This document shows positions 54,017 to 64,000 of a DNA stretch of 64,000 nt, in pieces; the stretch's first letter is position 1; every line of letters starts with the position of its first letter. The notes under the pieces are model-generated. The model saw only the letters and a program-made list of their open reading frames with translations, made no database searches and was not told the origin of the DNA. Made by a program: the position numbers and the translations under genes. Source of the stretch: Nocardia cyriacigeorgica (GTDB lineage: Bacteria > Actinomycetota > Actinomycetes > Mycobacteriales > Mycobacteriaceae); NCBI RefSeq assembly GCF_010858045.1, contig NZ_JAAGVC010000003.1, positions 1-64,000 of the forward strand, given 5' to 3'.

Positions 54017-55628
54017 GTCCGCCGGTTTCCGGTCGCGCCCGGCTGCGCTGTTCGACCGGCACCCGGTGCTCGTTCGGGCGGTCGCGGCCGTCGTCTCCGG
54101 CGTGCTGCTGTTCGGCAGTTTCCCCCCGCGACCGTGGTGGTTCCTGGCGCCTGCCGGTATCGCGCTGCTGACGCTGACCGTACGCGGGCCCGGCAAGCTA
54201 CGCGCTGGCTTCGGCTACGGGCTGCTCGCCGGGCTCGGGTTCTTCCTGCCGCTGCTGCCGTGGACGGGCATCTATGTCGGCCCGGTGCCATGGCTGGCGC
54301 TGTCGGCGGCGTGCGCGGTCTACATCGGGCTGTTCGGCCTGATGGCCCGGCTGCTCGGCACGCTGCCGGGGTGGCCGGTCTGGATCGCGCTCGCCTGGAC
54401 GACAGCCGAATGGGGGCGTTCCAGTTTTCCGTTCGGCGGATTCCCGTGGGGGCGGCTGGCTTTCGGCCAGGCCGACGGCTGGTTCCTGCCACTGGCCGCC
54501 TACGGCGGGGCGCCGCTGATCGGTTTCGCGGTCGCGCTGACCGGTACCGGCATCGCCGCTCTGGTCGTGGCGGTGCGGTCCGCCGGAGGCCGCCGACGCG
54601 CGGCCCTCGCCGCGGTTGTCGTCATCGTGGTCATGCCGGTGGCCGGGCTCGCGTTGCGCCCCACGCTGCCCGCCCCCGATGCCGGTGAATCGACCGTCAC
54701 CGTCGCCGCCATCCAGGGCAGCGTGCCCAGGCTCGGCCTGGACTTCAACGCCCAGCGCCGCGCCGTCCTCGACAACCACGCACGCCGCACCGAACAGTTG
54801 GCCGATGACATCGCCGCGGGCCGTGCGCCGCAGCCGGATCTGGTGATCTGGCCGGAGAACTCCTCCGATATCGACCCGCTGCGCAACGCCGACGCTGCCA
54901 CCATCATCACCCGGGCCGCGCGCCGTGTAGGCGCTCCCATCCTGATCGGTGCGGTGCTGGTGAACGATGACCGCACTACCACCAACTCGATGATGGTCTG
55001 GACCGAGCAGTCCGGCCCCGCCGATCGGCACGACAAGCGCATCATCCAGCCCTTCGGCGAGTACCTGCCGATGCGCGGGTTCTTCCGGCTGTTCTCCGAA
55101 TACGCCGACCGCGCCGGATATTTCGTGCCGGGACACGGCGACGGCACGGTCGGCATCGCCGGCGTCGACCTTGGCGTGGCCACCTGTTACGAAGTGGCCT
55201 TCGATCGTGCCTTCCGTGATGCCATGGCCGCGGGCGCGCAGTTGCTGACGGTGCCGACCAACAACGCGACCTTCGGCGACAGTGAGATGACCTATCAGCA
55301 GCTGGCCATGTCGCGGGTGCGCGCGGTGGAACACGGGCGCGCCCTCGTCGTCGCGGCGACCACCGGCGTCAGCGCCATGATCACCGCCGACGGGGCGGTG
55401 CGTCAGCACACCGAACTGTTCGTCCCCGCCGCGTTGACCGCCGACCTCCCGCTGCGGAGTTCGACGACCCCGGCTACCCGGCTCGGCGCGGCACCGGAGT
55501 GGGTGGCCATCGTTCTCACTGCCGCCGCGTTGGTCGTCGCGGCAATCCGCTGGCGAACCCGGCGCCCGAATGAGCCGACCAAGCGAGCGTCTTCGCCCGA
55601 ATTTCCGGCGCATCCGTCCGCGCGATAG
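54006..55628 (+). CDS. lnt: Lnt, apolipoprotein N-acyltransferase
   Basis: Lnt adds the third acyl chain to lipoproteins in the membrane. The 540-residue product has about six N-terminal membrane helices, a nitrilase-like catalytic domain, and a C-terminal helix. The catalytic triad is visible: Glu284 in IWPENSS, Lys344 in HDKRIIQPFGEYLP, Cys394 in ATCYEVAFD. In M. tuberculosis the equivalent domain is fused to the mannosyltransferase Ppm1; here Lnt stands alone and ppm1 does not follow. Confidence 0.94.
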   Translation: MAAESAGFRSRPAALFDRHPVLVRAVAAVVSGVLLFGSFPPRPWWFLAPAGIALLTLTVRGPGKLRAGFGYGLLAGLGFFLPLLPWTGIYVGPVPWLALSAACAVYIGLFGLMARLLGTLPGWPVWIALAWTTAEWGRSSFPFGGFPWGRLAFGQADGWFLPLAAYGGAPLIGFAVALTGTGIAALVVAVRSAGGRRRAALAAVVVIVVMPVAGLALRPTLPAPDAGESTVTVAAIQGSVPRLGLDFNAQRRAVLDNHARRTEQLADDIAAGRAPQPDLVIWPENSSDIDPLRNADAATIITRAARRVGAPILIGAVLVNDDRTTTNSMMVWTEQSGPADRHDKRIIQPFGEYLPMRGFFRLFSEYADRAGYFVPGHGDGTVGIAGVDLGVATCYEVAFDRAFRDAMAAGAQLLTVPTNNATFGDSEMTYQQLAMSRVRAVEHGRALVVAATTGVSAMITADGAVRQHTELFVPAALTADLPLRSSTTPATRLGAAPEWVAIVLTAAALVVAAIRWRTRRPNEPTKRASSPEFPAHPSAR

Positions 55629-55991
55629 GCGCTGCGCTAACCGGACGCCCGTTATCTGTCCGGTTCGATCGAACGCGCGGTCTTGCGGCGCGGGCGAATT
55701 CCCGGTTCGCCCGACGATAGCCGCCGCCCAGCGGGACCGGCACGTCAGCGTGCCATTTTCCGGCATTCCTGTCGGAAAGTTTCCGGTACCCGCCCGATAG
55801 CGAAAATGTAGCTGTCCAAAGTGGCGTTGTGCCAAGGCCGTTGGAAGTGAAACAAATCCGAACCCTCGGCCATCCGGCCGCCATGACGCTCCGAATCATC
55901 ATTCGTGGACTACGTCCTACGGCTAGGCGCGTGCGCGCCGACCGTGTGGTGCTCGGGGAGTTGCGTGAACAGCGGCAGAACGGAGTGATTG
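55629..55991. other. Gene-free stretch before the NRPS gene
   Basis: 363 nt with the lnt hairpin at its left end and the NRPS ribosome site (GGAG at 55982-55985) at its right end. The middle (about 55740-55850) is less GC-rich and probably holds the NRPS promoter, but no clear -35/-10 pair and no iron box were found. Confidence 0.5.
55639..55665 (+). terminator. Hairpin downstream of lnt
   Basis: AACCGGAC and GTCCGGTT form a perfect 8-bp stem with an 11-nt loop, 10 nt after the lnt stop: a terminator of the T-less actinobacterial kind. Confidence 0.5.
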
Positions 55992-58900
55992 ATGAGTTCA
56001 TTGGCCACGGATCGTGTCGACCAATGTTCATCGGGCGAATTCTCAGCACAACCGTTCGCCTTGTCGCCTGCGCAGACAGCGCTGTGGTACGCGCAGCGCA
56101 TCCGTCCGGACGTGCCGTTGACCATCGCTCAGTACGTGGAGATCCACGGTGACCTCGATGCGGGCAGGCTGCTGTACTCGATCGAGCGCTTCGGCGCCGA
56201 GACCCAGGTCGGTCTGCTGCGGCTGGTCGAGATCGATGGCGTACCGCACCAGGTGGTCGATCCGTTCCACCGGCCCGGCTGGGCGCGGGTGGACCTGCGC
56301 GGTGAGGCGGACCCGCACGCCGCGGCCATGCAGTGGATGAACGAGCACGCCAGCTCACCCATCGACCTGGACAACGATCCGCTCATCACCAACGCGGTGC
56401 TGCGCTACGGCGACAACGACTACATCTGGTACGCCCGCGCGCACCACATCGTCATCGACGGCTACGGCGCCATGAACGCGCTCACCCGGACCGCGGAGAT
56501 CTACACCGCGATCGAGAACCAGACCGAGCCCGCCGTCTCCCGGGCCACCCCGCTGGCCGAGATCTACGCCGACGAATCCCGCTACCGCGATTCCGCGCGG
56601 TTCCGCAGCGACCGCGAGTACTGGATGGAGCAGCTGGAGGGCGTGGGCGGCACGCTCAGCCTGTCCAACGCCAGCAGTGCCGTGCCGATGCCCGATCCGG
56701 GCCGCCGCCGGGCCACCGCCGTGCTGGACGAGCGCACCGAAGCCGCCGTCACCGCGGCCACCACCGCCTTCGGCGCCGCCAACTCGACGTTGTTCGCCGC
56801 GGCGCTGGCCTGCTACGTCCGCTCGGTCACCGGCACCGACGATGTGGTGCTGAGCCTGCCCGTCTCGGCCCGCACCACCGTCGCGCTGCGCCGATCGGCC
56901 GGCGTGGTGTCGAATGTGGTGCCGCTGCGGGTGCGGTTCGCCGAGGAGACCACCGTGCGCGATGTGGTGCGCGCGGTCGAACTCCAGATCACCGGCGCGC
57001 TGCGGCACCAGCGGTACCGTCACGACGACATCCGGCGCGACTGCGGATACTCGCGCGACGCGCGCGGGTTCTTCGGCCCGATGGTCAACATCATGTTGTT
57101 CCACAACGAGCTGAAGTTCGGCAGTCTGCTCGGCTCGCTGCACGTGCTGGCCACCGGCCCGGTCGAAGACCTGTCGATCAACCTCTACAACGGCGTCGGC
57201 GACCGCATCCACATCGATTTCGAGGCCAATCCGCAGCTCTACGGCGAGACCGAACTCGCCATGCACCACGAACGATTCCTGGATTTCCTCGCCCGTTTCC
57301 TCACCGCCGGCACAGAAACCAAGGCCCTGTCGCTGACCGCGATCACCGACGCCGAACGTCATCGGGTACTGCAGGCCTGGAATGCCACCGAGGTACCGGT
57401 GGCCGCCGACACCCTGGCCGGGCTGTTCGGTACCCGTGCCGCGGCCTGCCCCGACGCGACGGCGGTCGAGTTCGAGGACCGATCCCTGACCTATCGCGAA
57501 CTCGACGAACAGTCGAGCCGGCTGGCCCGGATGCTCATCGACCGCGGCGCCGGGCCCGATCGCGTGGTCGGTGTGTACCTGCGCCGCAGTCTCGACCTCG
57601 TGGTCGGCCTGTATGCCATCGTGAAGGCGGGCGCGGCGTATCTGCCGCTCGACGTCGACTACCCGCGCGAGCGGATGGAGCGGATCGTGCAGCAGGCCGC
57701 GCCGGTCGCGGTGCTGACGGCCGCGGCGGACGCGGCCGGCCTCCCGGAGCACGCGCCCGGCCTGATCCTCGACACCGCCGATCTGTCCGGCTACTCGCCC
57801 GATCCGATCACCGACGCCGACCGCTGTGCCCCGTTGCGTCCGGATCACCTTGCCTACGTCATTTTCACCTCCGGTTCCACCGGCAATCCCAAGGGCGTCG
57901 GCGTCAGCCACCGCGCCATCGTCAACCGGCTGCAATGGATGCAGCACGAGTACCCGCTCGACTCCGGTGACGCGGTGCTGCAGAAGACCCCGGCCACCTT
58001 CGACGTCTCGGTCTGGGAGTTCTTCTGGCCGTTGCAGATCGGCGCCCGGCTGGTGGTGGCCCGGCCGGACGGCCATCGCGACCCCAGCTACCTGGCCGAG
58101 GTCATCGCGGCCAAAGGCGTCACCACAGCGCATTTCGTGCCGTCGATGCTGTCGGTGTTCGTCACCGATACCGATGTGCGCGGCTGCACCGGGCTGCGCC
58201 GGGTGTTCTGCAGTGGCGAGGCCTTGCCGCCGGCCACCGTCCGCGATTTCCACGCGGCCCTGCCCGGGCCGCGGCTGCACAACCTGTACGGCCCGACCGA
58301 GGCGGCCGTCGACGTCACCTATTGGCCCTGCCCGGCCGACCCGGAGACGGTCCCGATCGGCTCGCCGGTCTGGAACACCCAGACCTACGTCCTGGATGCG
58401 CGATTGCAGCCGGTGCCGCCCGGCGGAGTGGGGGAGTTGTACCTGGCGGGCACTCAGTTGGCCCGCGGTTATCTCGGTCAGCCACGACTCACCGCCGACC
58501 GGTTCGTCGCCAATCCCTTCACCCCCGGCACCCGGATGTACCGCACCGGCGATCTCGCGCGCTGGCACCTGCGTGGCCGCGGCTCGGCGGGCGGGCCCGA
58601 GCGCGGCGTTCTGGAATACCTGGGGCGCACCGATTTCCAGGTCAAGATTCGCGGGCAGCGCATCGAACTCGGCGAGATCGAGGCCGCTCTGCTCGCCGAC
58701 GAACGGGTCGCTCGCGCGGTCTGCGTCGCCCACACCGGACGCACCGGTGACGAACTGGTCGCCTATGTGGTCGCCGCGCCCGGTGCGCGCGGTGACGACG
58801 CGGCCGAACGGCTCGACACCGCGGCCCTGCTCACCCGCCTGCGCGAAACGCTGCCCTCCTATATGGTGCCGACGGCCTTGATGGAGCTCGACGAGCTGCC

Positions 58901-61900
58901 GCTGAGCGCCAACGGCAAGATCGATCGGGCCGCGTTGCCCGCGCCCGCGGCGCATGTCCGGCCCACCGGGCGCGCGAGCATCGCACCGCGCACGGAGATC
59001 GAGCGGGTCCTGGCGAACATCTTCGCCGAGGTGCTCGAGATCGACGACATCGGCGTGGAGGACGGCTTCTTCGATCTCGGTGGCAATTCGCTGATCGCCG
59101 CGCGCGCGGTGGCCCGGATCAACGGCACCCTCGGCGCAGGCGTGACCATCCGCGATCTGTTCGAGGCGGGCACCATCGCCGCGCTCGCCGAGCGTTTCTC
59201 CACCCAGCACCTGGACACCTCGTCGCCGGCCTTGCGCCCGACGGGCCGCCCGGCCACCATCCCGCTCTCGCCCGCGCAGCAGCGGCTGTGGATCCTCAAC
59301 CGATTCGCCGAGCACGCGGCCGCCTACAACATGCCCCTGGCCGTGCGCCTGGACGGCAAGCTCGACATCGCGGCGCTACGGGCGGGCCTGTTCGACGTGC
59401 TCGACCGGCACGAAAGCCTGCGCACCACCTTCCCGGAAACCGTCGAAGGCCCGAGCCAGGTGATCCACGCCGCCACCGACATCCCGCTGCATCTGGACCC
59501 CATCGACGCCCGCGGCGCCGATATCGACGCACTGGTCGCCGAGTTCGCCGGATACGGCTTCGATCTGCGCAGCCAGGCGCCGATCCGGGTGGCGCTGTAC
59601 GAGACCGGGCCCGACCGGCACGTGTTGCTGCTGGTGCTGCATCACATCTGCGGTGACGGCTGGTCGGTGGCGCCGCTCGCGCGCGACCTGATGACCGCGG
59701 TCGCCGCCCGCGCCGAAGGCACGGCGCCGCAGTGGACCCCGCTGCCGGTGCAGTACGCCGATTTCGCGCTGTGGCAGCGGGAGTTGCTGGGCGAGGAAAC
59801 CGACCCGTCGAGCGCGCTGAGCCGTCAGCTGAACTACTGGCGCTCGGCGCTGGAGGAGTTGCCCGAGCAGCTGGACCTGCCGCTGGACCGCCCGCGCCCG
59901 CTGCGGCGATCCACCGCCGGTGCTCGCTTCGGGTTCACCATCGACCCCGAAACTCGCCGCGCCGCAGGTGAACTCGCCGTCGCGCGGGGCGTGAGCATGT
60001 TCATGGTGCTGCATGCCGCGTTCGCCGCCCTGCTGGCGCGCGTCTGTGGCAGCAGCGACATCGTCATCGGCACACCCATCGCGGGCCGCTCCGACCCGGC
60101 GCTGGACGAGCTCGTCGGCATGTTCGTCAACACCCTGGTGCTGCGCACCGAGGTGGATCCCGCCGCCGGGTTCGATCGGATGCTCGACGTCGCCCGCGAA
60201 ACCGATCTCAATGCCTTCGCCAATGCCGACGTGCCGTTCGAGCGGCTGGTCGACGTCGTCAATCCCGAGCGGATGAGTGGCAGACACCCGCTGTTCCAGG
60301 TGATGCTGTCCTACGACCGTGCGCCCGAATTGCGCATCGAACTGCCCGGTGTACACACCGAAGTGCTTCCGCTGGCGGCCGACGTGGCCAAGTTCGATCT
60401 CCAGCTCGAAGTGCACGACGACACCACCGACGGTCCGTTGCATGCCGAATTCGGCTATGCCACCGATGTTTTCGACGACTCCACGATTCAGGCGCTGGCG
60501 CGGCGGTTCACCGCGATCCTCGCCGCCGCGGTGGTGCGCCCCGATGCGCCGGTCGGCGACATCGATATCCTGGACCGGCGCGAGAAGGCCGACCTGGTGC
60601 CGATCGCGGGCGGGCCCGCCGAACCCACCGTCACGCTGGCGCGGTTGTTCGCCCAGACCGCCGAACGCCTGCCGGACGCGGTGGCCGTCCGCTTCCGCGG
60701 CAACGACACCACCTACCGCGAGCTCGACGAACGCTCCAACCAGTTGGCCAGGGTGCTGATCTCACACGGCGCGGGCCCCGAGGTGGTCGTCGCCGTCGCA
60801 TTGCCGCGCAGCCTGCATTCGATTCTGGCGATCTGGGCCGTCGCGAAAACGGGCGCGGCCTACGTCCCGATCGATCCGGGCTATCCGCGTGAGCGGATCG
60901 CGCACATGATCGGTGATTCCGGGGCCCTGCTCGGGCTGACGGATCCGAGTTCGCTGTCGGCGTTGCCCAGCTGGCCCGCCGATCCCGGTAAACACAGCCT
61001 GACCACCGGCACCTGGTTGATGCTCGGCTCCGGCGAGCTCGACATGGCGTGCGCAGCGCAATCGGCCGCGCCCGTCACCGACGCCGAGCGGCTCGGCGCA
61101 CTGCGCGCGGGCCAGCCCGCCTATCTGATCTACACCTCGGGATCCACCGGCACACCGAAGGCCGTCATCGTCACCCACGCCGGCCTGGCCTCCTTCGCCA
61201 ACGAGCAGCGGTATCTGTTCGGCGTCACCGATTCCGCACGGACCCTGCACTTCTCGTCGCCGAGCTTCGACGCCTCGGTGCTCGAGCTGCTGCTGGGATT
61301 CGCGGCCGGAGCCACGGTCGTGGTCGCACCCGCCGATCTCTACGGCGGCAGTGAACTCGCCGACTTCCTGCGCACCGAACGCGTCACCCACGCGTTCATC
61401 ACGCCCGCCGCGCTTGCCACCGTGCCCAGCGAGCGGCTCGACGACCTGCGCTCGGTGATGGTCGGTGGCGAGGCCTGCACGGACGCGCTGGTGGCCACCT
61501 GGGCGGCGCGCTACCGCATGCACAACATGTACGGCCCGTCCGAGGCGACGGTCGCGGCCACCGTCTCGGACCCGATGCGGACCGGCGAACCGATCCCACT
61601 CGGCCACCCGGTGCGCGGTATGCGACTGTTCATCCTGGACAACCGCCTGCGCCCGGTGCCTCCCGGCACGCCCGGCGAGCTGTATGTGTCCGGACCGGGC
61701 ATCGCGCGCGGCTACCACGGTAGGCACGCGCTGACCGCCGCCCGGTTCCCGGCGAATCCGCACGGCCGCCGCGGCGAGCGGATGTACCGGACCGGCGACC
61801 TCGTGGTGGCCGATCCCGCGGGCAATCTGCGCTTCCTCGGCCGCGCCGACGATCAGATCAAGATCCGCGGCTTCCGCATCGAGCTCAGCGAGATCGACCA

Positions 61901-64000
61901 CGTGCTGCGCGCACATCCCGGCGTCGATTTCGCCGTGACAGTGGTGCACACCGATGCCAACGGACACCAGCGGCTGGCCTCGTATGTGAGCGGTGTGGAA
62001 GCGATCGACCCGGCAGCGGTGCTCGACACCGCACGCGGACGACTGCCCGGGTACATGGTGCCCGCCGCGGTCACCGTGCTGGACGAGGTTCCGGTAACGC
62101 CGTCGGGCAAACTGGATCGAAAGGCCTTGCCCGAACCGGTATTCGCGGCCACCGCCGCCTCCCGCGCGCCTGCCACCGAACTCGAGCTGCGGGTCGCCGC
62201 GCTGTTCGGCGAGGTGCTCGGCCGGCCCATCACCGGCGCCGAGGACAGCTTCTTCGACGTCGGCGGCAACTCGTTGCTGGCCACCCGGCTGGCCGCCTCG
62301 GTGTATCAGCACTTCGGCGTCGAATTGCCGGTGCGCACCATCTTCGAGGCGCCCACCGTGGCGGGCCTGGCCGCTCAGCTGGCCGAGGCTCCGCGTACTC
62401 AGCGCATCCCGCTGGTCGCGCACAGCCCGCGCCCGCACCGGATCCCGTTGTCGCTGCCGCAGCAGCGGCTGTGGTTCCTCAACCGTTTCGCCCCCGAATC
62501 CAGTGCCTACAACATCGCGTTCGCGCTGCGGATCGACGGCGATCTCGATATCGCAGCCCTGGGCGAGGCGCTGGCCGACATCGTCGACCGGCACGAAGTG
62601 CTGCGCACCCGATACCCCGACGACGAGCAGGGTCCGCACCAGGTCATCGTCCCGGTCGCCGATGCGGTACCCGCGGTCGTCCCGGTACCGGCCACCGAGG
62701 CCGAGGTGCCCGGGCTCCTCGAACAGCTGGCCCGGCGTGGATTCGATCTGAGCACCGACACCCCGTTACGGATCACCGTGCTGCGGGTGGACGAACGCCA
62801 CCACGTGCTCGGCGTCGTCGTCCACCACATCGCCGCCGACGGCTGGTCGCTGGCTCCGCTCACCCGCGACCTCGCCACCGCCTACCTCGCACGTCGCGGT
62901 GGTGCCGCACCGAATTGGCAGCCACTGCCGGTGCAGTACGCCGACTTCGGGCTCTGGCAGCGTGAATATCTGGGCGAGGCCACCGACGCCGACAGCCCGG
63001 CCGCCCGGCAAGTGGAGTTCTGGCGCACCCAGCTGGCAGATCTGCCCGACGAACTGCCGCTGCCCTACGACCGCCCACGGCCCGCCGAACCGACCCAGAT
63101 CGCTGGCTCGGTCCAGCGCACCCTGCCCGAGCCGGTGCGCAGCGCACTCGCCGAGCTGGCGCGCGACCAGGGCGTGAGCATGTTCATGGTGCTGCGCACG
63201 GCGCTGGCGGTGCTGCTGCGGGCGGTCACCGGCGGCCGCGACATCCCGATCGGCACCCCGGTGGCCGGGCGCACCCAGACCGAACTCGACGATCTGGTCG
63301 GCATGTTCGTCAACACGCTCGTGCTGCGCTCCGACGTCGACCCGGATCTCGCCTTCACCGCGCTGCTGCGCGCCGATCGCGACGCCGAACTCGCCGCCAT
63401 CGCCAACGCCGACATCCCCTTCGAGCGCGTGGTCGAAGAACTGGGCCGGGATCCGCGCGCGACCGGCAGGCATCCGCTGTTCCAGGTCGCGTTGACGGTC
63501 CAGGACACCCCGCATCCACACCTGGAACTGCCCGGGCTGGCCTTGCAGGCGCACGCCCTCGATATCGCGTTGGCGAAATTCGACCTGGAACTGCGTGTCA
63601 CCGATCCGGCCGAGGCCGGGGACGACGGCGCGCTCGAATTCGTCTACGCCGCCGAACTCTTCGACGAGGCCACGGTGCAGACACTGGCGGACCGATTCCT
63701 GACCGTGCTCGCCACGATCACCAGCGACCCAGGTATCCGCGTCGACCACATCGACGCACGCACCGAGGACGAACGCCGGCGCTTCGCCCCCGCTTATGGC
63801 GCACCCGCGCGACCGAAGCTCACGCTGGCGGAGGTTTTCGCACAGGCCGTGGCCGCGCATCCGGACCGCACCGCGGTCCGCTCGGGTGCGCTCGAGTTGA
63901 CCTATGCGGAGCTGGAGCGGCGGTCGAATCGAGTGGCGCGCCGATTGATCCGGCACGGCATCGGCTCCGGCGACCGGGTCGCCCTCGGGCTGACCCGCTC
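55992..64000 (+). CDS. Non-ribosomal peptide synthetase, EntF-like first module, 3'-partial
   Basis: The frame is open from the ATG to the window end (2669 codons). Order: C1 (about residues 20-445, HHIVIDG at 151-157), A1 (about 470-965, TSGSTG near 626-631), T1 (Ser1033 in LGGNSL), C2 (HHICGDG at 1217-1223), A2 (TSGSTG at 1715-1720), T2 (Ser2094 in VGGNSL), C3 (HHIAADG at 2278-2284), A3 begun near 2609 and cut off. C1 and A1 resemble EntF ([47 protein letters not shown]). The A1 pocket reads D-V-W-H-F-S-L-V-D-K, the serine code of EntF. A2 reads about D-A-L-F-M-G-M-V-A-K; I do not assign its substrate. No epimerisation or cyclisation motif is seen. A catecholate- or salicylate-type siderophore is plausible, not proven. 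Confidence 0.93.
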   Translation, partial: MSSLATDRVDQCSSGEFSAQPFALSPAQTALWYAQRIRPDVPLTIAQYVEIHGDLDAGRLLYSIERFGAETQVGLLRLVEIDGVPHQVVDPFHRPGWARVDLRGEADPHAAAMQWMNEHASSPIDLDNDPLITNAVLRYGDNDYIWYARAHHIVIDGYGAMNALTRTAEIYTAIENQTEPAVSRATPLAEIYADESRYRDSARFRSDREYWMEQLEGVGGTLSLSNASSAVPMPDPGRRRATAVLDERTEAAVTAATTAFGAANSTLFAAALACYVRSVTGTDDVVLSLPVSARTTVALRRSAGVVSNVVPLRVRFAEETTVRDVVRAVELQITGALRHQRYRHDDIRRDCGYSRDARGFFGPMVNIMLFHNELKFGSLLGSLHVLATGPVEDLSINLYNGVGDRIHIDFEANPQLYGETELAMHHERFLDFLARFLTAGTETKALSLTAITDAERHRVLQAWNATEVPVAADTLAGLFGTRAAACPDATAVEFEDRSLTYRELDEQSSRLARMLIDRGAGPDRVVGVYLRRSLDLVVGLYAIVKAGAAYLPLDVDYPRERMERIVQQAAPVAVLTAAADAAGLPEHAPGLILDTADLSGYSPDPITDADRCAPLRPDHLAYVIFTSGSTGNPKGVGVSHRAIVNRLQWMQHEYPLDSGDAVLQKTPATFDVSVWEFFWPLQIGARLVVARPDGHRDPSYLAEVIAAKGVTTAHFVPSMLSVFVTDTDVRGCTGLRRVFCSGEALPPATVRDFHAALPGPRLHNLYGPTEAAVDVTYWPCPADPETVPIGSPVWNTQTYVLDARLQPVPPGGVGELYLAGTQLARGYLGQPRLTADRFVANPFTPGTRMYRTGDLARWHLRGRGSAGGPERGVLEYLGRTDFQVKIRGQRIELGEIEAALLADERVARAVCVAHTGRTGDELVAYVVAAPGARGDDAAERLDTAALLTRLRETLPSYMVPTALMELDELPLSANGKIDRAALPAPAAHVRPTGRASIAPRTEIERVLANIFAEVLEIDDIGVEDGFFDLGGNSLIAARAVARINGTLGAGVTIRDLFEAGTIAALAERFSTQHLDTSSPALRPTGRPATIPLSPAQQRLWILNRFAEHAAAYNMPLAVRLDGKLDIAALRAGLFDVLDRHESLRTTFPETVEGPSQVIHAATDIPLHLDPIDARGADIDALVAEFAGYGFDLRSQAPIRVALYETGPDRHVLLLVLHHICGDGWSVAPLARDLMTAVAARAEGTAPQWTPLPVQYADFALWQRELLGEETDPSSALSRQLNYWRSALEELPEQLDLPLDRPRPLRRSTAGARFGFTIDPETRRAAGELAVARGVSMFMVLHAAFAALLARVCGSSDIVIGTPIAGRSDPALDELVGMFVNTLVLRTEVDPAAGFDRMLDVARETDLNAFANADVPFERLVDVVNPERMSGRHPLFQVMLSYDRAPELRIELPGVHTEVLPLAADVAKFDLQLEVHDDTTDGPLHAEFGYATDVFDDSTIQALARRFTAILAAAVVRPDAPVGDIDILDRREKADLVPIAGGPAEPTVTLARLFAQTAERLPDAVAVRFRGNDTTYRELDERSNQLARVLISHGAGPEVVVAVALPRSLHSILAIWAVAKTGAAYVPIDPGYPRERIAHMIGDSGALLGLTDPSSLSALPSWPADPGKHSLTTGTWLMLGSGELDMACAAQSAAPVTDAERLGALRAGQPAYLIYTSGSTGTPKAVIVTHAGLASFANEQRYLFGVTDSARTLHFSSPSFDASVLELLLGFAAGATVVVAPADLYGGSELADFLRTERVTHAFITPAALATVPSERLDDLRSVMVGGEACTDALVATWAARYRMHNMYGPSEATVAATVSDPMRTGEPIPLGHPVRGMRLFILDNRLRPVPPGTPGELYVSGPGIARGYHGRHALTAARFPANPHGRRGERMYRTGDLVVADPAGNLRFLGRADDQIKIRGFRIELSEIDHVLRAHPGVDFAVTVVHTDANGHQRLASYVSGVEAIDPAAVLDTARGRLPGYMVPAAVTVLDEVPVTPSGKLDRKALPEPVFAATAASRAPATELELRVAALFGEVLGRPITGAEDSFFDVGGNSLLATRLAASVYQHFGVELPVRTIFEAPTVAGLAAQLAEAPRTQRIPLVAHSPRPHRIPLSLPQQRLWFLNRFAPESSAYNIAFALRIDGDLDIAALGEALADIVDRHEVLRTRYPDDEQGPHQVIVPVADAVPAVVPVPATEAEVPGLLEQLARRGFDLSTDTPLRITVLRVDERHHVLGVVVHHIAADGWSLAPLTRDLATAYLARRGGAAPNWQPLPVQYADFGLWQREYLGEATDADSPAARQVEFWRTQLADLPDELPLPYDRPRPAEPTQIAGSVQRTLPEPVRSALAELARDQGVSMFMVLRTALAVLLRAVTGGRDIPIGTPVAGRTQTELDDLVGMFVNTLVLRSDVDPDLAFTALLRADRDAELAAIANADIPFERVVEELGRDPRATGRHPLFQVALTVQDTPHPHLELPGLALQAHALDIALAKFDLELRVTDPAEAGDDGALEFVYAAELFDEATVQTLADRFLTVLATITSDPGIRVDHIDARTEDERRRFAPAYGAPARPKLTLAEVFAQAVAAHPDRTAVRSGALELTYAELERRSNRVARRLIRHGIGSGDRVALGLTR

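Noticed and set aside
55629..55991. Iron-dependent regulator (IdeR/DmdR) box before the NRPS gene
   Set aside because: No 19-bp TTAGGTTAG-type palindrome could be found; only weak fragments such as GGCTAGGC.
55992..59000. NRPS first condensation domain as a heterocyclisation (Cy) domain, as in nocobactin or mycobactin synthetases
   Set aside because: It carries HHIVIDG, the ordinary condensation motif, not DxxxxDxxS.
56355..59315. 986-codon open frame opposite the NRPS gene
   Set aside because: Shadow of the NRPS reading frame, Arg/Gly-rich without motifs.

Overview
The window is a high-GC (about 70%) actinobacterial chromosome segment, most likely Nocardia. Reasons: a complete Pup-proteasome locus, the order dop-pup-prcB-prcA-pafA-pafB-pafC-tatA-tatC-helY-(DUF4333 protein)-exonuclease-pepE as on the M. 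tuberculosis Rv2112c-Rv2089c side, F420-type PPOX enzymes, an aerobic cobalamin pathway, and a secreted small-protein family typical of nocardiae. The genus is inferred; no rRNA or tRNA gene was recognised.

Layout. 1-5.0 kb: accessory genes (end of an unknown protein, methyltransferase, second YidC, small membrane protein, decayed Uma2 nuclease, CGNR zinc finger protein, DUF418 membrane protein). 5.0-13.7 kb: Pup-proteasome genes and the PafBC DNA-damage activator, interrupted by an opposite-strand thiamine-binding-protein gene. 13.8-21.8 kb: Tat translocase, HelY helicase, a Q/W-repeat DUF4333 membrane protein, phosphatase, 5'-3' exonuclease, PepE. 21.9-31.3 kb: biliverdin-reductase-like F420 enzyme, SDR and cobalamin genes cobL, cobK, cobIJ, cobH, cobG; where M. 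tuberculosis has cobM there is a secreted-protein gene. 31.3-37.6 kb: tandem repeats, then small regulator/enzyme units (ArsR-SRPBCC, hydrolase/AraC, TetR with alcohol dehydrogenase and GXWXG protein, MDR reductase). 37.6-41.6 kb: cobalamin riboswitch and cobN. 41.8-51.8 kb: two Rv2061-type PPOX paralogues around an XRE-MetAP pair and a PadR-VOC pair, then TldE/TldD, TetR, TauE and a two-component system. 51.8-55.6 kb: fxsA, amidohydrolase, lnt. 55.99 kb to the window end: a giant NRPS gene (C-A-T-C-A-T-C-A...), whose first module resembles EntF and carries the serine code; it runs off the edge.

How it works together. Dop and PafA add and remove Pup on proteins that the PrcBA core degrades (the ATPase Mpa/ARC is not in the window); PafBC activates DNA-damage genes. 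The cob genes form part of oxygen-dependent cobalamin synthesis, with a B12 riboswitch controlling the cobaltochelatase subunit. Many genes carry a TANNNT hexamer ending 6-8 nt before the start codon, the signature of leaderless transcripts, and several regulator/enzyme pairs have clear palindromic operators between or before them.
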